From Streptomyces sp. NL15-2K (GTDB lineage: Bacteria > Actinomycetota > Actinomycetes > Streptomycetales > Streptomycetaceae): 64,000 nt of DNA. The notes beneath the pieces are model-generated. The model ran no database searches. It saw only the letters and a program-made list of their open reading frames with translations, and was not told the DNA's origin. The stretch is taken from positions 11,903,001 through 11,967,000 of the forward strand of contig NZ_CP130630.1 in the NCBI RefSeq assembly GCF_030551255.1. Reading direction: 5' to 3'. Numbering within the stretch: position 1 is the first letter of the stretch; each line of letters begins with the position of its first letter. A program made the position numbers and the translations under genes. This document shows, piece after piece, positions 1 to 8,802 of the stretch.

Positions 1-189
1 GCCGCCGCGGGCGCCTTCGCCGTGCGGGCCGCGGTCGACTACGAACCCGACAGGGCGAAGGGACTGGACGACACCCTCCGCTCGTTCGCCGACACCCCGC
101 TCGGACCATGGCTGCCGGCCTGCGTCGCGGCCGGGCTGGTGCTGTTCGGACTGTTCTCTTTCGCGATGGCCCGCTGGCGTCGCGTCTGA
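1..189 (+). CDS. DUF1206 family membrane protein, C-terminal fragment
   Basis: The window opens inside a reading frame of 62 codons that ends in TGA at 187-189. The fragment has a soluble stretch containing the segment VDYEPDRAKGLDDTLRSFA, then a hydrophobic helix (LPACVAAGLVLFGLFSFAMA) and a short basic tail MARWRRV. This matches the last repeat of DUF1206 proteins, actinobacterial polytopic membrane proteins of unknown function built from three similar two-helix units. The family assignment rests on this last unit alone because the start lies upstream of the window. The next gene begins 28 bp downstream on the same strand. Confidence 0.7.
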   Translation, partial: AAAGAFAVRAAVDYEPDRAKGLDDTLRSFADTPLGPWLPACVAAGLVLFGLFSFAMARWRRV

Positions 190-217
190 GAAGCGGCACA
201 CGGGGAACACGGACCGG

Positions 218-649
218 ATGAACGAACCCGAGCTTCCGCCCGACGGCCGGCCCGTGGACGTCTACCTCGACATGCTCCGGATCCGCATGGACACCGAGGA
301 CTACCAGCTTCTGCTCAGCGTGGTGGAACCGGTCCTGCGTGCGATCGACGAGGAACGCCTGCCCGCGTTCGACTTCGCACTCGACGAGTCGCACGCGGAA
401 GGGCTGCCCCAGGAGATCCGCGACGAGGCCGCCCTGGTCATCGCCACCGCTGTCACGGGCCGACTGGACAACGAGGTCATCGAGCTGGACATCGACGAGA
501 CCGGCCCGGTCCGGGTGGTCACCGACGCGGTCACCGCCTCCGACCCGACACGCCTCGGCGAGATCGCCGACTACATCCGCGAACGGCAGCGGATGAACGA
601 CGAACTGCGGGGCATCGCGGAGGTGAGCGGCCTGCCCACGGATCTGTGA
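218..649 (+). CDS. Conserved hypothetical protein
   Basis: Acidic soluble protein of 143 residues with no signal peptide, membrane helix or recognisable domain. Most of the chain is predicted helical (segment MDTEDYQLLLSVVEP) and a central part alternates short strands (VIELDIDETGPVRVV). The C-terminal region IADYIRERQRMNDELR looks like an amphipathic helix. I do not recognise a family. The ATG at 218 follows the DUF1206 stop by 28 bp with only a weak purine stretch (GGGGAAC) before it, so translation may depend on the upstream gene. It ends 3 bp from the stop codon of the convergent FUSC gene, leaving no room for a terminator. Confidence 0.65.
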   Translation: MNEPELPPDGRPVDVYLDMLRIRMDTEDYQLLLSVVEPVLRAIDEERLPAFDFALDESHAEGLPQEIRDEAALVIATAVTGRLDNEVIELDIDETGPVRVVTDAVTASDPTRLGEIADYIRERQRMNDELRGIAEVSGLPTDL

Positions 650-652
650 CCG

Positions 653-2903
653 CTACCGCCGACGTGCGGCGGCGGGCACACCCAGTGGCCGGGCCAGGCC
701 CGCCACCGACTCGTCCAGGCGCTGCAGATGCCGCAGCACGCGGTCGGTGATGCGGCCGTACCTGGGCGTGCCCGGGAGGTCCGGCTCCAGGAGGGCGGCG
801 ATGCTCGAGCCGGTCTCGATCCCGACGTCGGCGTGCTCGTCGGCGACGTGCGCGGAGATCGCCCCGATGTTGTGCGCGATGCGCCGTCCGGCCCGGCGCA
901 GCCGGGGATCGGCCGCGATCGAGGGATGGGTGGGCAGGAGTTCGGCGGTCGCCGCCAGCGAACGGGCGTGGTAGGCGCAGGTCTCCAGGAGCGCGACGAC
1001 ATAGCGGGCGGTGTCGCGCCGGGCCCGCAGCGGCGTGATCGGGTGGGTGAGCGGCTGGGTGGCGGCGCGCAGGTCGGCGAGTGCCTGGTCCAGGTCGCGC
1101 GCCTGGTCGAGCAGGTCGGCCGGGGGCCCGCCGCTGAGCTGGTCCACGGCCTGTTCGGTGACGTCGGCGAGCCGCTCCAGGACAGTGACCAGGAGGTCGT
1201 TCGTACGGCGGTCGGTCCGCACCGGCAGGACGAACGCCGCCGCGACGACCCCGCAGGCCGCGCCGAGCGCCGTCTCCTCCACGCGCAGCAGCAGCACCGA
1301 GAGGCTGTAGGTGTGCAGCAGGGTGTACAGGAGCCCGAGCGCCGCGGTGACGAAGAAGGACATCAGCGTGTACGACAGCGGCGCGGTGTAGAACATCGCG
1401 AAGACGAACACCAGCACCAGCGCGAACGCCGTCCAGGTGTGCTGCCCGACCAGTCCCGCCAGCACGATGCCGGCCACGACACCGAGCACCGTACCCACGA
1501 GGCGGCGGTAGCCCTTGACCAGGATCTCGCCCGTGGAAGCCGTGTTGAGGAACACGATCCAGCAGGTCAGCACCGCCCAGTACCAGCGCTGACTGGACAG
1601 GAGCTCACCGCCGACCATGGCGAGCGAGGACCCGACGGCGACCTGCACTGCCGCGCGGGTGGTCGGCCGCCGCAGCCCCGTGAGCTCCTCGTCCGGCCGG
1701 TTCTCGTCCTCGCCGGCGTCGATCGCGGCGTCCTCGGCGTCGAGTTCCTCGCGGGAACGGGCCGTCGCGGGCGAGTCGTCCGACTCGTCCTGGGCCCCGC
1801 CGAGGGCGATCCGCAGCCCCAGCACCGCGCGGGCGGCCTCGCCGACGCCCCGGAAGACGTCCTGGACGGGGGGTGCGGCGGGCGGCAGGTTGTCCTCGTC
1901 GCGGTATCCGAGGAGCCGGTTGCGCACATGGGACAGGGCCGTGCCGGTGTCGTCGGTGACGGGCCGCAGCACGAGCATGTGCAGCGCCTGGAGATCGCGG
2001 CGCAACGTGGCGATCGCCTCGTCGCGGACCGGCAGCCGGTCGCCTGCCGGGGCGGGCGCGCCCGGCAGATGCAGGGTCAGTGTGTCCGCCCGCTCGGCGC
2101 TGCGCGCGGTCAGCAGCAACCAGGCCCAGCCGCTCGGCGGCGATCTCGGCGTCAGCGACGCGGCGCTGCACCAGCCGCGCAGTGGCCTCGTCCGCGGTTC
2201 CCTCCTCCAGTCGGCCCTGGATCATCATCGCCGTCTCGTGCAGTCGTGCGGTGCCGTCGCGGACGTCCTCCAGGGCTTTGTCGACCTCGTCCGGCCCGGC
2301 GTCGAGCAGGTCGAGCTGCGCGGACACCAGTTGGGCCAGCCGGGCCCGGAAGGCCTCACGCAACCGCTCGAGGATGTGCGCCGGCGTCTCCGGCACGAGC
2401 GCGAAACGCGCCAGCGCGCTGACCGGGAAGGCGACGCCGATCGCGCCGTACAGCTCGGGCAGGCCGGAGACGGTGGCGCCGACGAACAGGGACAGGAAGT
2501 AGACCTGGAACCCGATCAGCCCGAGCGCGGTGCCGCGGTCGCCGAAGCGGCGGCCGTAGACCGCGCAGAAGATGAGGGCGACGAAGAAGAGGTCACCGGC
2601 CACCACCCGAGAGCTGAGCAGCGCGCCCAGCGTCACGGAGGCCAGCGCCACCGGCAGGCCCAGCGCGAGGGTCACGGCCTGCTGCCCGCGCTGCTTCTCC
2701 CGGATGGCGAAGGTGGCGACCATCGCCGCCATGGCCCCCGTCACCAGATGCGGGACATCGGCCCCCACCAGGCCGAGCACGGCCAGTGTGAGGGCGATGG
2801 CACCCACCGTCCGCAGTCCGGCGGCCAGCCGCAGCAGCCCGGGGTCGGACGCCGCGACACCGTCCCGCAACCGTGCCCGGACCGATCGCCCCGCTGCCTT
2901 CAC
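653..2903 (-). pseudogene. FUSC-family integral membrane protein, split by a one-base frameshift
   Basis: The N-terminal part (start 2903, about 259 residues) carries the first hydrophobic block of FUSC/aromatic acid exporter proteins and a coiled region ending ...AEIAAERL. The C-terminal part continues in the adjacent frame from about 2120 to 653 with the second FUSC block (segments WYWAVLTCWIVFLNTAS and GTVLGVVAGIVLAGLVG). The two halves together would make about 748 residues, the usual size for the family. The frame break lies at the CCC run 2125-2127. With one C fewer the sequence reads ERLAWLLLTARSAERAD without interruption. It is either a genuine loss of function or a base-calling error in a GC-rich run. 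The family is thought to export small aromatic or other compounds; the substrate is unknown. Confidence 0.8.
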
Positions 2904-2969
2904 GCCGCCGTACTCACTCCTGTGTCAGGTCATGATCTCCGTGGTCAGCATGGCACGGGCGGTAGGGGA

Positions 2970-3182
2970 TCACTGGCCCCGGGGCTCCGCGAGGGTGTGC
3001 GCGACGAGCGCGTTGGCGTGGCCGTGCCCCAGACCGTGTTCGGCCTTCAGCCAGGAGACGAGTTCCATCTGCCGGGTCAGCGGCGAGGAACGGATCAGCT
3101 CCTGCCACTCGGCGATCGGGCGGCCGTACTTCTTCTCGATGGAGGGGAAGTAGCTCGCGGGGCCCTTCACGATCTCGGTCAT
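2970..3182 (-). CDS. DUF4287 domain-containing protein
   Basis: Seventy-residue protein starting MTEIVKGPASYFPSIEKKYG. The pattern of a short helix, the Y-G-(R/K)-x-I-xxW segment and a following helix rich in LVSWLKAEHGLGHGHANALV is the DUF4287 family, which is common in actinobacteria as small stand-alone proteins or as domains with DUF5655. Function unknown. The start is the ATG at 3182 because AAAGGA lies 7 nt upstream; the longer frame to 3269 has no ribosome binding site. It lies between ndh and the FUSC gene, all on the minus strand, but a strong hairpin separates it from ndh. Confidence 0.8.
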   Translation of the reverse strand: MTEIVKGPASYFPSIEKKYGRPIAEWQELIRSSPLTRQMELVSWLKAEHGLGHGHANALVAHTLAEPRGQ

Positions 3183-3222
3183 GGCGGTGTCCTTTCGCGG
3201 TGACGTTGTCCTGTCCCTCCTT

Positions 3223-3257
3223 GGACCGCCGACCGGCTGGGAACTGATCGGCGGTCC
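3223..3257 (-). terminator. Hairpin downstream of the NADH dehydrogenase gene
   Basis: Perfect 10-bp inverted repeat GGACCGCCGA (3223-3232) and TCGGCGGTCC (3248-3257) with a 15-nt loop, 30 bp past the stop codon of the minus-strand NADH dehydrogenase. There is no U tract, as is common for Streptomyces terminators. It could also act as a leader hairpin for the DUF4287 gene. Confidence 0.6.
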
Positions 3258-3287
3258 GCAGTGATTCACGTCACTTCAGCGAGAGGG

Positions 3288-4664
3288 TCACTGCTCCTGC
3301 CGCGCGGAGCCCTCGACATGGGCTCGCACCTGCTCAGGCGTCAGATACGCGTTCGTGTACTCGAAGTCCTTCAGCCTGGCGGGCTTGCGGGCCTGGAAGC
3401 CGGTGCGGACGAAATCGTCGCCGGCGATCGCGTTGAGCACCCAGTTTGTCATCACCCGCGTCTTGGCGACGTTGGTGCGCAGGGCCGACCAGTGGTAGCC
3501 GCGGGCGACGGCCTGGGCGGGCAGGCCGCGCAGTTCGATGCCGAGCGGCTTGGACACGGCGTCGGTGCCGCCCAGGTCGACGACGAGGCCGAGGTCCTTG
3601 TGGACGTACGGCTGCATCGTCTGCCCCCGCAGTGTGGCGATGACGTTGTCGGCGACGTGCCTGCCCTGCCGCATCGCGTGCTGCGCGGTGGGCGGGCAGA
3701 CGGCGCTCTCCTCGCCCTTGGCCTTGTCGGGTACCGCGGCGGCGTCGCCCAGCGCGAACACGCCGTCGTGGCCCGGCAGGTTCATCTCGGCGTTGACCGC
3801 GAGCCGGCCGCGGACCGTCTCCGCGCCGAGCGTGGCGATGAGCGGGCTGGCGGCCACACCCGCGGTCCAGATCAGCGTGCGGGTGGGGATCACCCGCCCG
3901 TCGGTGAAGGTGACTTCCTCCGGTCCCGCCTTGTCGATGGAGACACCGAGCGAGATCTCGATGCCGCGCCGGCGCAGGATCTCCGTGGCGCTGCGGCCGA
4001 GCTTGTCGCCGAGCTCCGGCATCAGCTTCGGGGCGATGTCGATCAGATGCCACTTGATCAGGCCCGGGTCGAGCCGCGGGTAGCGCTTGACGGCGGCGTG
4101 CGTCAGGCGTTGCAGGCACGCGGCGGTCTCCGTGCCCGCGTAGCCGCCGCCCACCACCACGAACTGCAGCCGGGAGGCGCGCTCCGCCGGATCCTGACTG
4201 GCGTCGGCCAGGTCGAGTTGGGAGATGACGTGGTCGCGGATGTAGGCGGCTTCGGCCAGCGTCTTCATACCGAAGGCGTGCTCGGTGAGGCCGGGGATGT
4301 CGAAGGTGCGGGTGATGCTGCCGGGGGCCAGCACGATGTAGTCGTACGGCTCGTCGACGATCCGGTCGGTGATGGTGCGGATGACGCAGACCTTCGCCTT
4401 CATGTCCACGCCGATGGCGCCGCCCGGAATGATCCGGGTGCGGTACTTCTTGCTGCGGCGCAGGGAGACGGCGATCGACTGCGGCGTCAGCACGCCGGAG
4501 GCGACCTGGGGCAGCAGGGGGAGGTAGAGCTGGTAGGCGAACGGCGTCACCAAGGTGACGTCGGCTTCGTCCGGGGAGAGTTTCCGTTCCAGACGGCGGA
4601 CGCACTCCACACCGGCGAAGCCTGCGCCAACCACCAGGATCCTGGGTCGTGTCACGGTGTTCAT
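3288..4664 (-). CDS. ndh: Type II NADH dehydrogenase (NAD(P)/FAD-dependent oxidoreductase)
   Basis: Monotopic flavoprotein that would transfer electrons from NADH to membrane quinone without pumping protons. An FAD-binding Rossmann motif VVGAGFAGVE lies at the N-terminus and a second dinucleotide motif VVGGGYAGTE at mid-chain. The ALGDAA segment and the C-terminal GYHWSALRT stretch are typical of NDH-2. Length is 458 residues from the chosen start MNTVTRPRIL. An in-frame ATG at 4703 would add 13 residues (MAFEADRLEPQKG), and its GGCAGG is better spaced than the AAAGGG abutting 4664, so the start is uncertain. The gene is monocistronic by position, followed by a hairpin at 3223-3257. Streptomycetes often carry several ndh copies and this could be a secondary one. 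Confidence 0.85.
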   Translation of the reverse strand: MNTVTRPRILVVGAGFAGVECVRRLERKLSPDEADVTLVTPFAYQLYLPLLPQVASGVLTPQSIAVSLRRSKKYRTRIIPGGAIGVDMKAKVCVIRTITDRIVDEPYDYIVLAPGSITRTFDIPGLTEHAFGMKTLAEAAYIRDHVISQLDLADASQDPAERASRLQFVVVGGGYAGTETAACLQRLTHAAVKRYPRLDPGLIKWHLIDIAPKLMPELGDKLGRSATEILRRRGIEISLGVSIDKAGPEEVTFTDGRVIPTRTLIWTAGVAASPLIATLGAETVRGRLAVNAEMNLPGHDGVFALGDAAAVPDKAKGEESAVCPPTAQHAMRQGRHVADNVIATLRGQTMQPYVHKDLGLVVDLGGTDAVSKPLGIELRGLPAQAVARGYHWSALRTNVAKTRVMTNWVLNAIAGDDFVRTGFQARKPARLKDFEYTNAYLTPEQVRAHVEGSARQEQ

Positions 4665-4876
4665 CCCTTTCTGCGGCTCCAGGCGGTCTGCCTCGAACGC
4701 CATTCGCCTGCCCGTGGATCGCCGATTCGCACCTCATCGATCCCACCGTGCCGTCAGCCGTTCCGCCAGCTGGGCACGGCGGGCAGCCGAACGCTGTCGA
4801 TCACCACCATGCCCGGTCGGTGGCCGAAACGCACTGGTGCGGGAGGGAAAGAAGAGGATCAATTCCCGGGAGGGCC

Positions 4877-5239
4877 TCAAGCGTCGACGAGGGCCAGGGC
4901 CTCGTCGGTCCCCTCCGAGACCGGCACCGTGATGCTGACGCCCGTGAGATCGAGGATCCGTCGCACCGACGGTGTGGGCGAGATGATGTGGACGCTTCCC
5001 GGGATGTCCCGGGCCTCCTGGTACACCCGCAGGATGATGTTCATGCCCGAGGAGTCCATGAACGGCACGTCCGAGAGGTCGAGCAGGAAGTGGCGTCGGC
5101 CGTGATGGAGCTGGTTGGCCAGGTGATGCTGGAACTCCGTCGCGCTGTCGACGTCCAAGTAGCCTCCCACCCTGATCAGGGCCACGTCCTCGCGGGGCAG
5201 GGTGACCTCGACGGACAGCGGGTTCTGCGCAAGGGACAC
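4877..5239 (-). CDS. STAS-domain anti-sigma factor antagonist
   Basis: A 120-residue single STAS domain. The segment LLDLSDVPFMDSSGMNIIL contains the D-S-S-G site where an HATPase anti-sigma kinase would phosphorylate serine; when unphosphorylated such proteins bind the kinase and free a sigma factor. The start is the GTG at 5239 because GGAGG lies 5 nt before it; longer in-frame starts (for example 5296) lack a site. It is divergent from the PRC-barrel gene, and an HATPase-type partner candidate is encoded at 5813-6247. With the SigB-type sigma factor at 22.3 kb it suggests a partner-switching stress network. Confidence 0.85.
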   Translation of the reverse strand: MSLAQNPLSVEVTLPREDVALIRVGGYLDVDSATEFQHHLANQLHHGRRHFLLDLSDVPFMDSSGMNIILRVYQEARDIPGSVHIISPTPSVRRILDLTGVSITVPVSEGTDEALALVDA

Positions 5240-5323
5240 AGGTACCTCCAACAAGAGCTGACGGCACAGCGGGTAACCCGTGGGACCGGAGGCCATGCCA
5301 CCGCTTCCGGCCCGGAACATGCC

Positions 5324-5348
5324 GAATGCGCGTGCGGCAGAGGGGTAT
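5324..5348 (+). promoter_or_regulatory. Candidate SigB-type promoter of the PRC-barrel gene
   Basis: GAAT (5324-5327), 15 nt, GGGTAT (5343-5348), fitting the Streptomyces SigB-type consensus GNNT-N14-16-GGGTA(C/T). It lies 35 bp upstream of the GTG start at 5384. The -35 part is weakly constrained, so confidence is moderate. Confidence 0.4.
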
Positions 5349-5383
5349 TTGGTGCTGTGAACCCCTCGGGCGGAAGGAGCAGC

Positions 5384-5749
5384 GTGGCCGTTGACAGAAT
5401 CTGGTCGTACGCGCCCGACAGCGGATACGTCGAGGGACAGGACCTGACGGGCTTCACCGTCTCCGCCGGCGACGGCACCCTCGGACGGGTCGACCGGGAG
5501 GCAGCCCCGGGCGGCATGCGGCACCTGGTCGTCGACACCGGCGTCTGGCTGTTCGGCAGAAGCGTCCTCGTCCCCGTGGGCGTCGTCACCGGCATCGACC
5601 CGGGGGCCCGGAAGATCACTCTGGCCTGCACCGGGGCGGCAGTGAAGGCGGCGCCCCGCTTCCGGACCGACAGCGAGACCCGGGACCCCGCGTACCTGGC
5701 GGCCGTCGGTGACTATTACCACCGGCTCCAGCCCGCGTCCGGCGCGTGA
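5384..5749 (+). CDS. PRC-barrel domain protein
   Basis: Protein of 121 residues with a PRC-barrel fold signature: the N-terminal strand GQDLTGFTVSAGDGTLGRVD followed by HLVVDTGVWLFGRSVLVPVG, then an I-D-P-G-A-R-K-I turn. PRC-barrel proteins bind RNA or small ligands, and many Streptomyces single-domain versions are stress-induced with unknown partners. The C-terminal tail ends in YLAAVGDYYHRLQ, a frequent end in this group. The GTG at 5384 is chosen because GGAAGGAG lies 5 nt upstream; an upstream in-frame extension has no support. A SigB-type promoter candidate precedes it. It converges with the HATPase gene. Confidence 0.8.
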   Translation: MAVDRIWSYAPDSGYVEGQDLTGFTVSAGDGTLGRVDREAAPGGMRHLVVDTGVWLFGRSVLVPVGVVTGIDPGARKITLACTGAAVKAAPRFRTDSETRDPAYLAAVGDYYHRLQPASGA

Positions 5750-5812
5750 CCGAAGGAGGCTCCGGACTCACCGGGGGCAGCATGCGCGAGAACCAAGAGG
5801 ACAGCGACGCCT

Positions 5813-6247
5813 TCACCAAGGCAGGAACACATGCACGTCCTTGCCGTGGTCGTCCGTGACCACGCTGACCTGGTCGCCCAGTGCGTGGATCAGATGCCAG
5901 CCGATGCCTCCGCCGCCGTGCCGCGGATCGAACGGACGTGGTGCGGGCGGCGTGGTGCTGGTGTCGTGCATCGTCACATGCACACCGTCGAAGGTCCGGC
6001 GCATCCGCAGGGCGAAGGGGCCCGGGGCGTACTGGACCGCGTTGGCGGCCAGTTCGGTGACGACGAGCAGGATGTCGTCCCAATACTCCGGGGCCGCCGG
6101 CGGCGAGGTCCGTGCGAGGTCACGGAGGAACTCCTCCGCGGCGAGACGCGCACCCGTCACGTTCTGCGGCTCGCCCGCAAAACTGGTGCTGCGGCTCGGG
6201 ATCGCCTCGGAAGCCAGTGTCTCGTCCCCACGCGGCTCGATTGCCAT
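5813..6247 (-). CDS. ATP-binding protein, RsbW-like HATPase (anti-sigma kinase type)
   Basis: A 144-residue HATPase_c_2 protein. The N box is seen as VVTELAANAVQYAPG and the G-rich lid as GGGGIGWHLIHALG. Proteins of this type phosphorylate STAS antagonists and may bind sigma factors, although many Streptomyces paralogues have unknown partners. The STAS gene 0.6 kb away is a natural candidate. The start is the ATG at 6247 with GGAGAGG 5 nt upstream; the ATG-preceded extension to 6271 lacks a site. Its leader (6288-6370 on the opposite strand) is unusually purine-rich. Confidence 0.85.
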   Translation of the reverse strand: MAIEPRGDETLASEAIPSRSTSFAGEPQNVTGARLAAEEFLRDLARTSPPAAPEYWDDILLVVTELAANAVQYAPGPFALRMRRTFDGVHVTMHDTSTTPPAPRPFDPRHGGGGIGWHLIHALGDQVSVVTDDHGKDVHVFLPW

Positions 6248-6434
6248 GTCGCCTCTCCGGCCCGGCGTCAACAGGGCCGTCGTCCTCTCTCACGCTCGCT
6301 GCCGTCTCCTTCTCTCCCTGCCTGCCTCTTGCCTCCCTCTTGCTGTCTTCTGCTGTCTCTTGCGTCGCCACTGTTGCGTGTTCCCGGGGGCGCGGAGCCT
6401 ACGCGTTCTTCGCACGCCGGGGTCGGTGCCGCCC

Positions 6435-8339
6435 TCACCGGAACACGTTGTCCGCGTCGTCCCAGGCCGACAGCTCGTCCGGCACGCGCTGCCGTCCACC
6501 GCGCGAGCGCGCCTGGTACATCGCGTCGATCTCGAAGGCGTACGTCTTGACGATGAGGTCCCGGCGCAGCTTCATCGAGGGCGTCAGTAACCCGCTGGCG
6601 ATGTCGAACGGCTCCGGCAGCACGCGGAAGACCCGGATGGACTCCGAGCGCGACACGGCACTGTTGGCCGCCGCCACGGCCCGCGCGATCTCCTCCCGCA
6701 GCGCGTTCTCCTCCCGGGCCTCCCGGCTCGGCGTGTCGCTCTGCAGCGCCAGGGCCGCCCGCCAGTGCGCGAGGAACTCCGGGTCCAGGGTGAGCAGCGC
6801 ACCCACGCACGGCCGGTTGTCACCGACGACCACCGCCTGGTGGATGAGCGGGTGCATCCGCAGCCGGTGCTCCAGGACGGCCGGGGCGACGCTCTTGCCG
6901 CTGCTGGTGATGATGATGTCCTTCTTGCGGCCGGTGATCGTCAGATAGCCCTCGGGATCCAGCCGCCCGATGTCCCCGGTGGCCAGCCAGCCGCCGTGCA
7001 GCGCGGTCCGTGTAGCGCTGTCGTCGCCCACGTAGCCCTGGAACACCGACGGCCCGCGCACGAGGATCTCCCCGTCGTCGGCGACCCGGATGTCCGTGCC
7101 CGGCAGGGCCCGCCCGACGGTCCCGGACTTCTCCCGGCCCAGCGGCTGCATGGTGACCCCGCCGCAGGTCTCCGTCAGCCCGTAGCCGTCGTTGACGTAG
7201 ATGCCGATGCCCTCGTAGAAGAGGGACAACTCACGGTTGAGCGGGGACCCGCCGGAGGTCGCGCGGCGCACCCGGCCACCGAGCGCGCCCCGCAGTTTGC
7301 GGTACACCGTGCGTTCGTACAGGGCGTGTTGCAGCCGCAGGTCGAAACCGGGACCCGGCCCCTCGCCCAGCCGTTGTCGCTCGCAGGCCGCGGCGAAGTC
7401 CCGCGCCGTCTCGGCTGCCCGCTCGAACAACGCGCCGCGGCCCGACTGCTGTGCCGTGCGCAGGAAATTCTTGTAGATCTTCTCGAACATCGACGGGACG
7501 CCCCAGAAGTAGGTCGGCCGCAGGGAGCGCAGCGCCGACGCCAGCGCCTCCTCGCCCAGGTCGGGTTGGTGGCCCATCAGCAGACCGCCGCGCAGGCACA
7601 GGCTCTGGATCATCAGGCCGTACACATGCGAGAAGGGCAGGAAGGCGAGGGCGGAACCCTGCTCTCCGGGCGGCGTCGCCGTCTGGCCCCAGCCCGCGAG
7701 CAGGGTGTCGCAGGTGCTCGCCAGGCTGCGGTGGCTCAGCGCGCAGCCCAGGGGGTGGCCCGTCGTGCCGGAGGTGTAGGCGACGACCGCGGTGGAGTCC
7801 GGCAGCACGATACGGCGCAGCGAGTCGACCGTGGCGAGCGGGATGAACTCGCCCCGCGCCGCCAGCTGCTCCAGCGCTCCCGCGTCCAGCTGCCAGACGT
7901 GCCGCAGCCGGGGCAGACTCGCGCACACGGAGCCGACCGTCATCACCGCCTGCTCGTCCTCGACCACCACGGCCGCACAGCCGGCGTCCCTGAGGATCCA
8001 CTCGACCTGGTCGCGAGAGGAGGTCGGATAGACGGGGACGACCTCGGCGCCCACCGCCCACAGCGCGTAGCTGAGAACCGTCCACTCGTACCGCGTGCGT
8101 GCCATGATCGCCACGCGGTTGCCCGGTGAGATGCCGGACGCGATCAGCCCCTTGGCCAGGTCCACCACCTGGTCCCGCAGCTCCACGGCCGTCACCTCCT
8201 CCCACGTGGTCGAGGCGGCGTCCGGGCGGCGCGCCAGCAGCGGCAGGGTGGGGTTCAGCTCGGCCGTCTCGAAGACGCTGTCGGCGAGCCCGCCGGTCAG
8301 GGGGGAGACGGCCGGGGGAGCGAGAGCGAGATTGCGCAT
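6435..8339 (-). CDS. AMP-dependent synthetase, long-chain acyl-CoA ligase type
   Basis: A 634-residue adenylate-forming enzyme that would activate a fatty or aryl acid as acyl-AMP and load it on CoA. The AMP-binding P-loop is AYTSGTTGHPLG, the A5-type motif is NDGYGLTETCGG, and the adenylate motifs include WLATGDIGRLD and ITGRKKDIIITSSGKSVAP. The order and the bacterial FadD15-like spacing match long-chain acyl-CoA synthetases of actinobacteria. The ATG at 8339 has AGGAG 6 nt upstream (CAGGAGCAGCGCATG); the open frame to 8495 is an unsupported extension. It is monocistronic with a divergent small membrane protein upstream. Confidence 0.88.
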   Translation of the reverse strand: MRNLALAPPAVSPLTGGLADSVFETAELNPTLPLLARRPDAASTTWEEVTAVELRDQVVDLAKGLIASGISPGNRVAIMARTRYEWTVLSYALWAVGAEVVPVYPTSSRDQVEWILRDAGCAAVVVEDEQAVMTVGSVCASLPRLRHVWQLDAGALEQLAARGEFIPLATVDSLRRIVLPDSTAVVAYTSGTTGHPLGCALSHRSLASTCDTLLAGWGQTATPPGEQGSALAFLPFSHVYGLMIQSLCLRGGLLMGHQPDLGEEALASALRSLRPTYFWGVPSMFEKIYKNFLRTAQQSGRGALFERAAETARDFAAACERQRLGEGPGPGFDLRLQHALYERTVYRKLRGALGGRVRRATSGGSPLNRELSLFYEGIGIYVNDGYGLTETCGGVTMQPLGREKSGTVGRALPGTDIRVADDGEILVRGPSVFQGYVGDDSATRTALHGGWLATGDIGRLDPEGYLTITGRKKDIIITSSGKSVAPAVLEHRLRMHPLIHQAVVVGDNRPCVGALLTLDPEFLAHWRAALALQSDTPSREAREENALREEIARAVAAANSAVSRSESIRVFRVLPEPFDIASGLLTPSMKLRRDLIVKTYAFEIDAMYQARSRGGRQRVPDELSAWDDADNVFR

Positions 8340-8493
8340 GCGCTGCTCCTGATGTGTACGGGGTGTGACTCCGCCGACGAGCACGGTTACCTTGCGGTGG
8401 TCGAATCTAGCCGAGGTGACGGCGCGCGGTGCCGGGAACGGAGAACTGGCACATGCCCCGATGATCTCGGCGGGTTGGGGGGACTCGGACCGC

Positions 8494-8727
8494 ATGAGTC
8501 ACATCAACCCTGATCCCGAACCCGAGCGCAGCACCGGTCTGGAGCCGGGCGGCGGCGTGCCGCCCGGGGAGACCCCGCCGGCCGAGAGCAGCCTGCCCGA
8601 GGCGGGCCCGAGGGAGACGCACAATCCCCCCACGGGCTGGGCCAAGGGACCGCTGACACTGATCCTCGCCCTGGTCGTCCTCGTCGCGGCGTTCTTCCTG
8701 GTGTACGCCCTCGTCCTGATCCTCTGA
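8494..8727 (+). CDS. DUF6480 family small membrane protein
   Basis: Seventy-seven residues: a polar, proline-rich N-terminal half opening MSHINPDPEPERSTGLEPGG and containing the VPPGETPPAE signature, then one C-terminal transmembrane helix (LTLILALVVLVAAFFLVYALVLIL). This layout is the DUF6480 family of streptomycetes, of unknown function. The ATG at 8494 is chosen to begin the conserved INPDP segment; the frame is open further upstream but without family similarity. Confidence 0.8.
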   Translation: MSHINPDPEPERSTGLEPGGGVPPGETPPAESSLPEAGPRETHNPPTGWAKGPLTLILALVVLVAAFFLVYALVLIL

Positions 8728-8802
8728 GAAGGCCTGTCCTCTGAGAAGTCCTTCAAAGGTCCCGTGAGAGGTCGTGTGAGAGTCGTAGCCCCGAAGAAGA
8801 CC

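Noticed and set aside
728..2422. 564-codon plus-strand frame opposite the FUSC gene
   Set aside because: Composition is Gly/Arg/Gln-rich with no domain; the opposite strand has a clear membrane protein.
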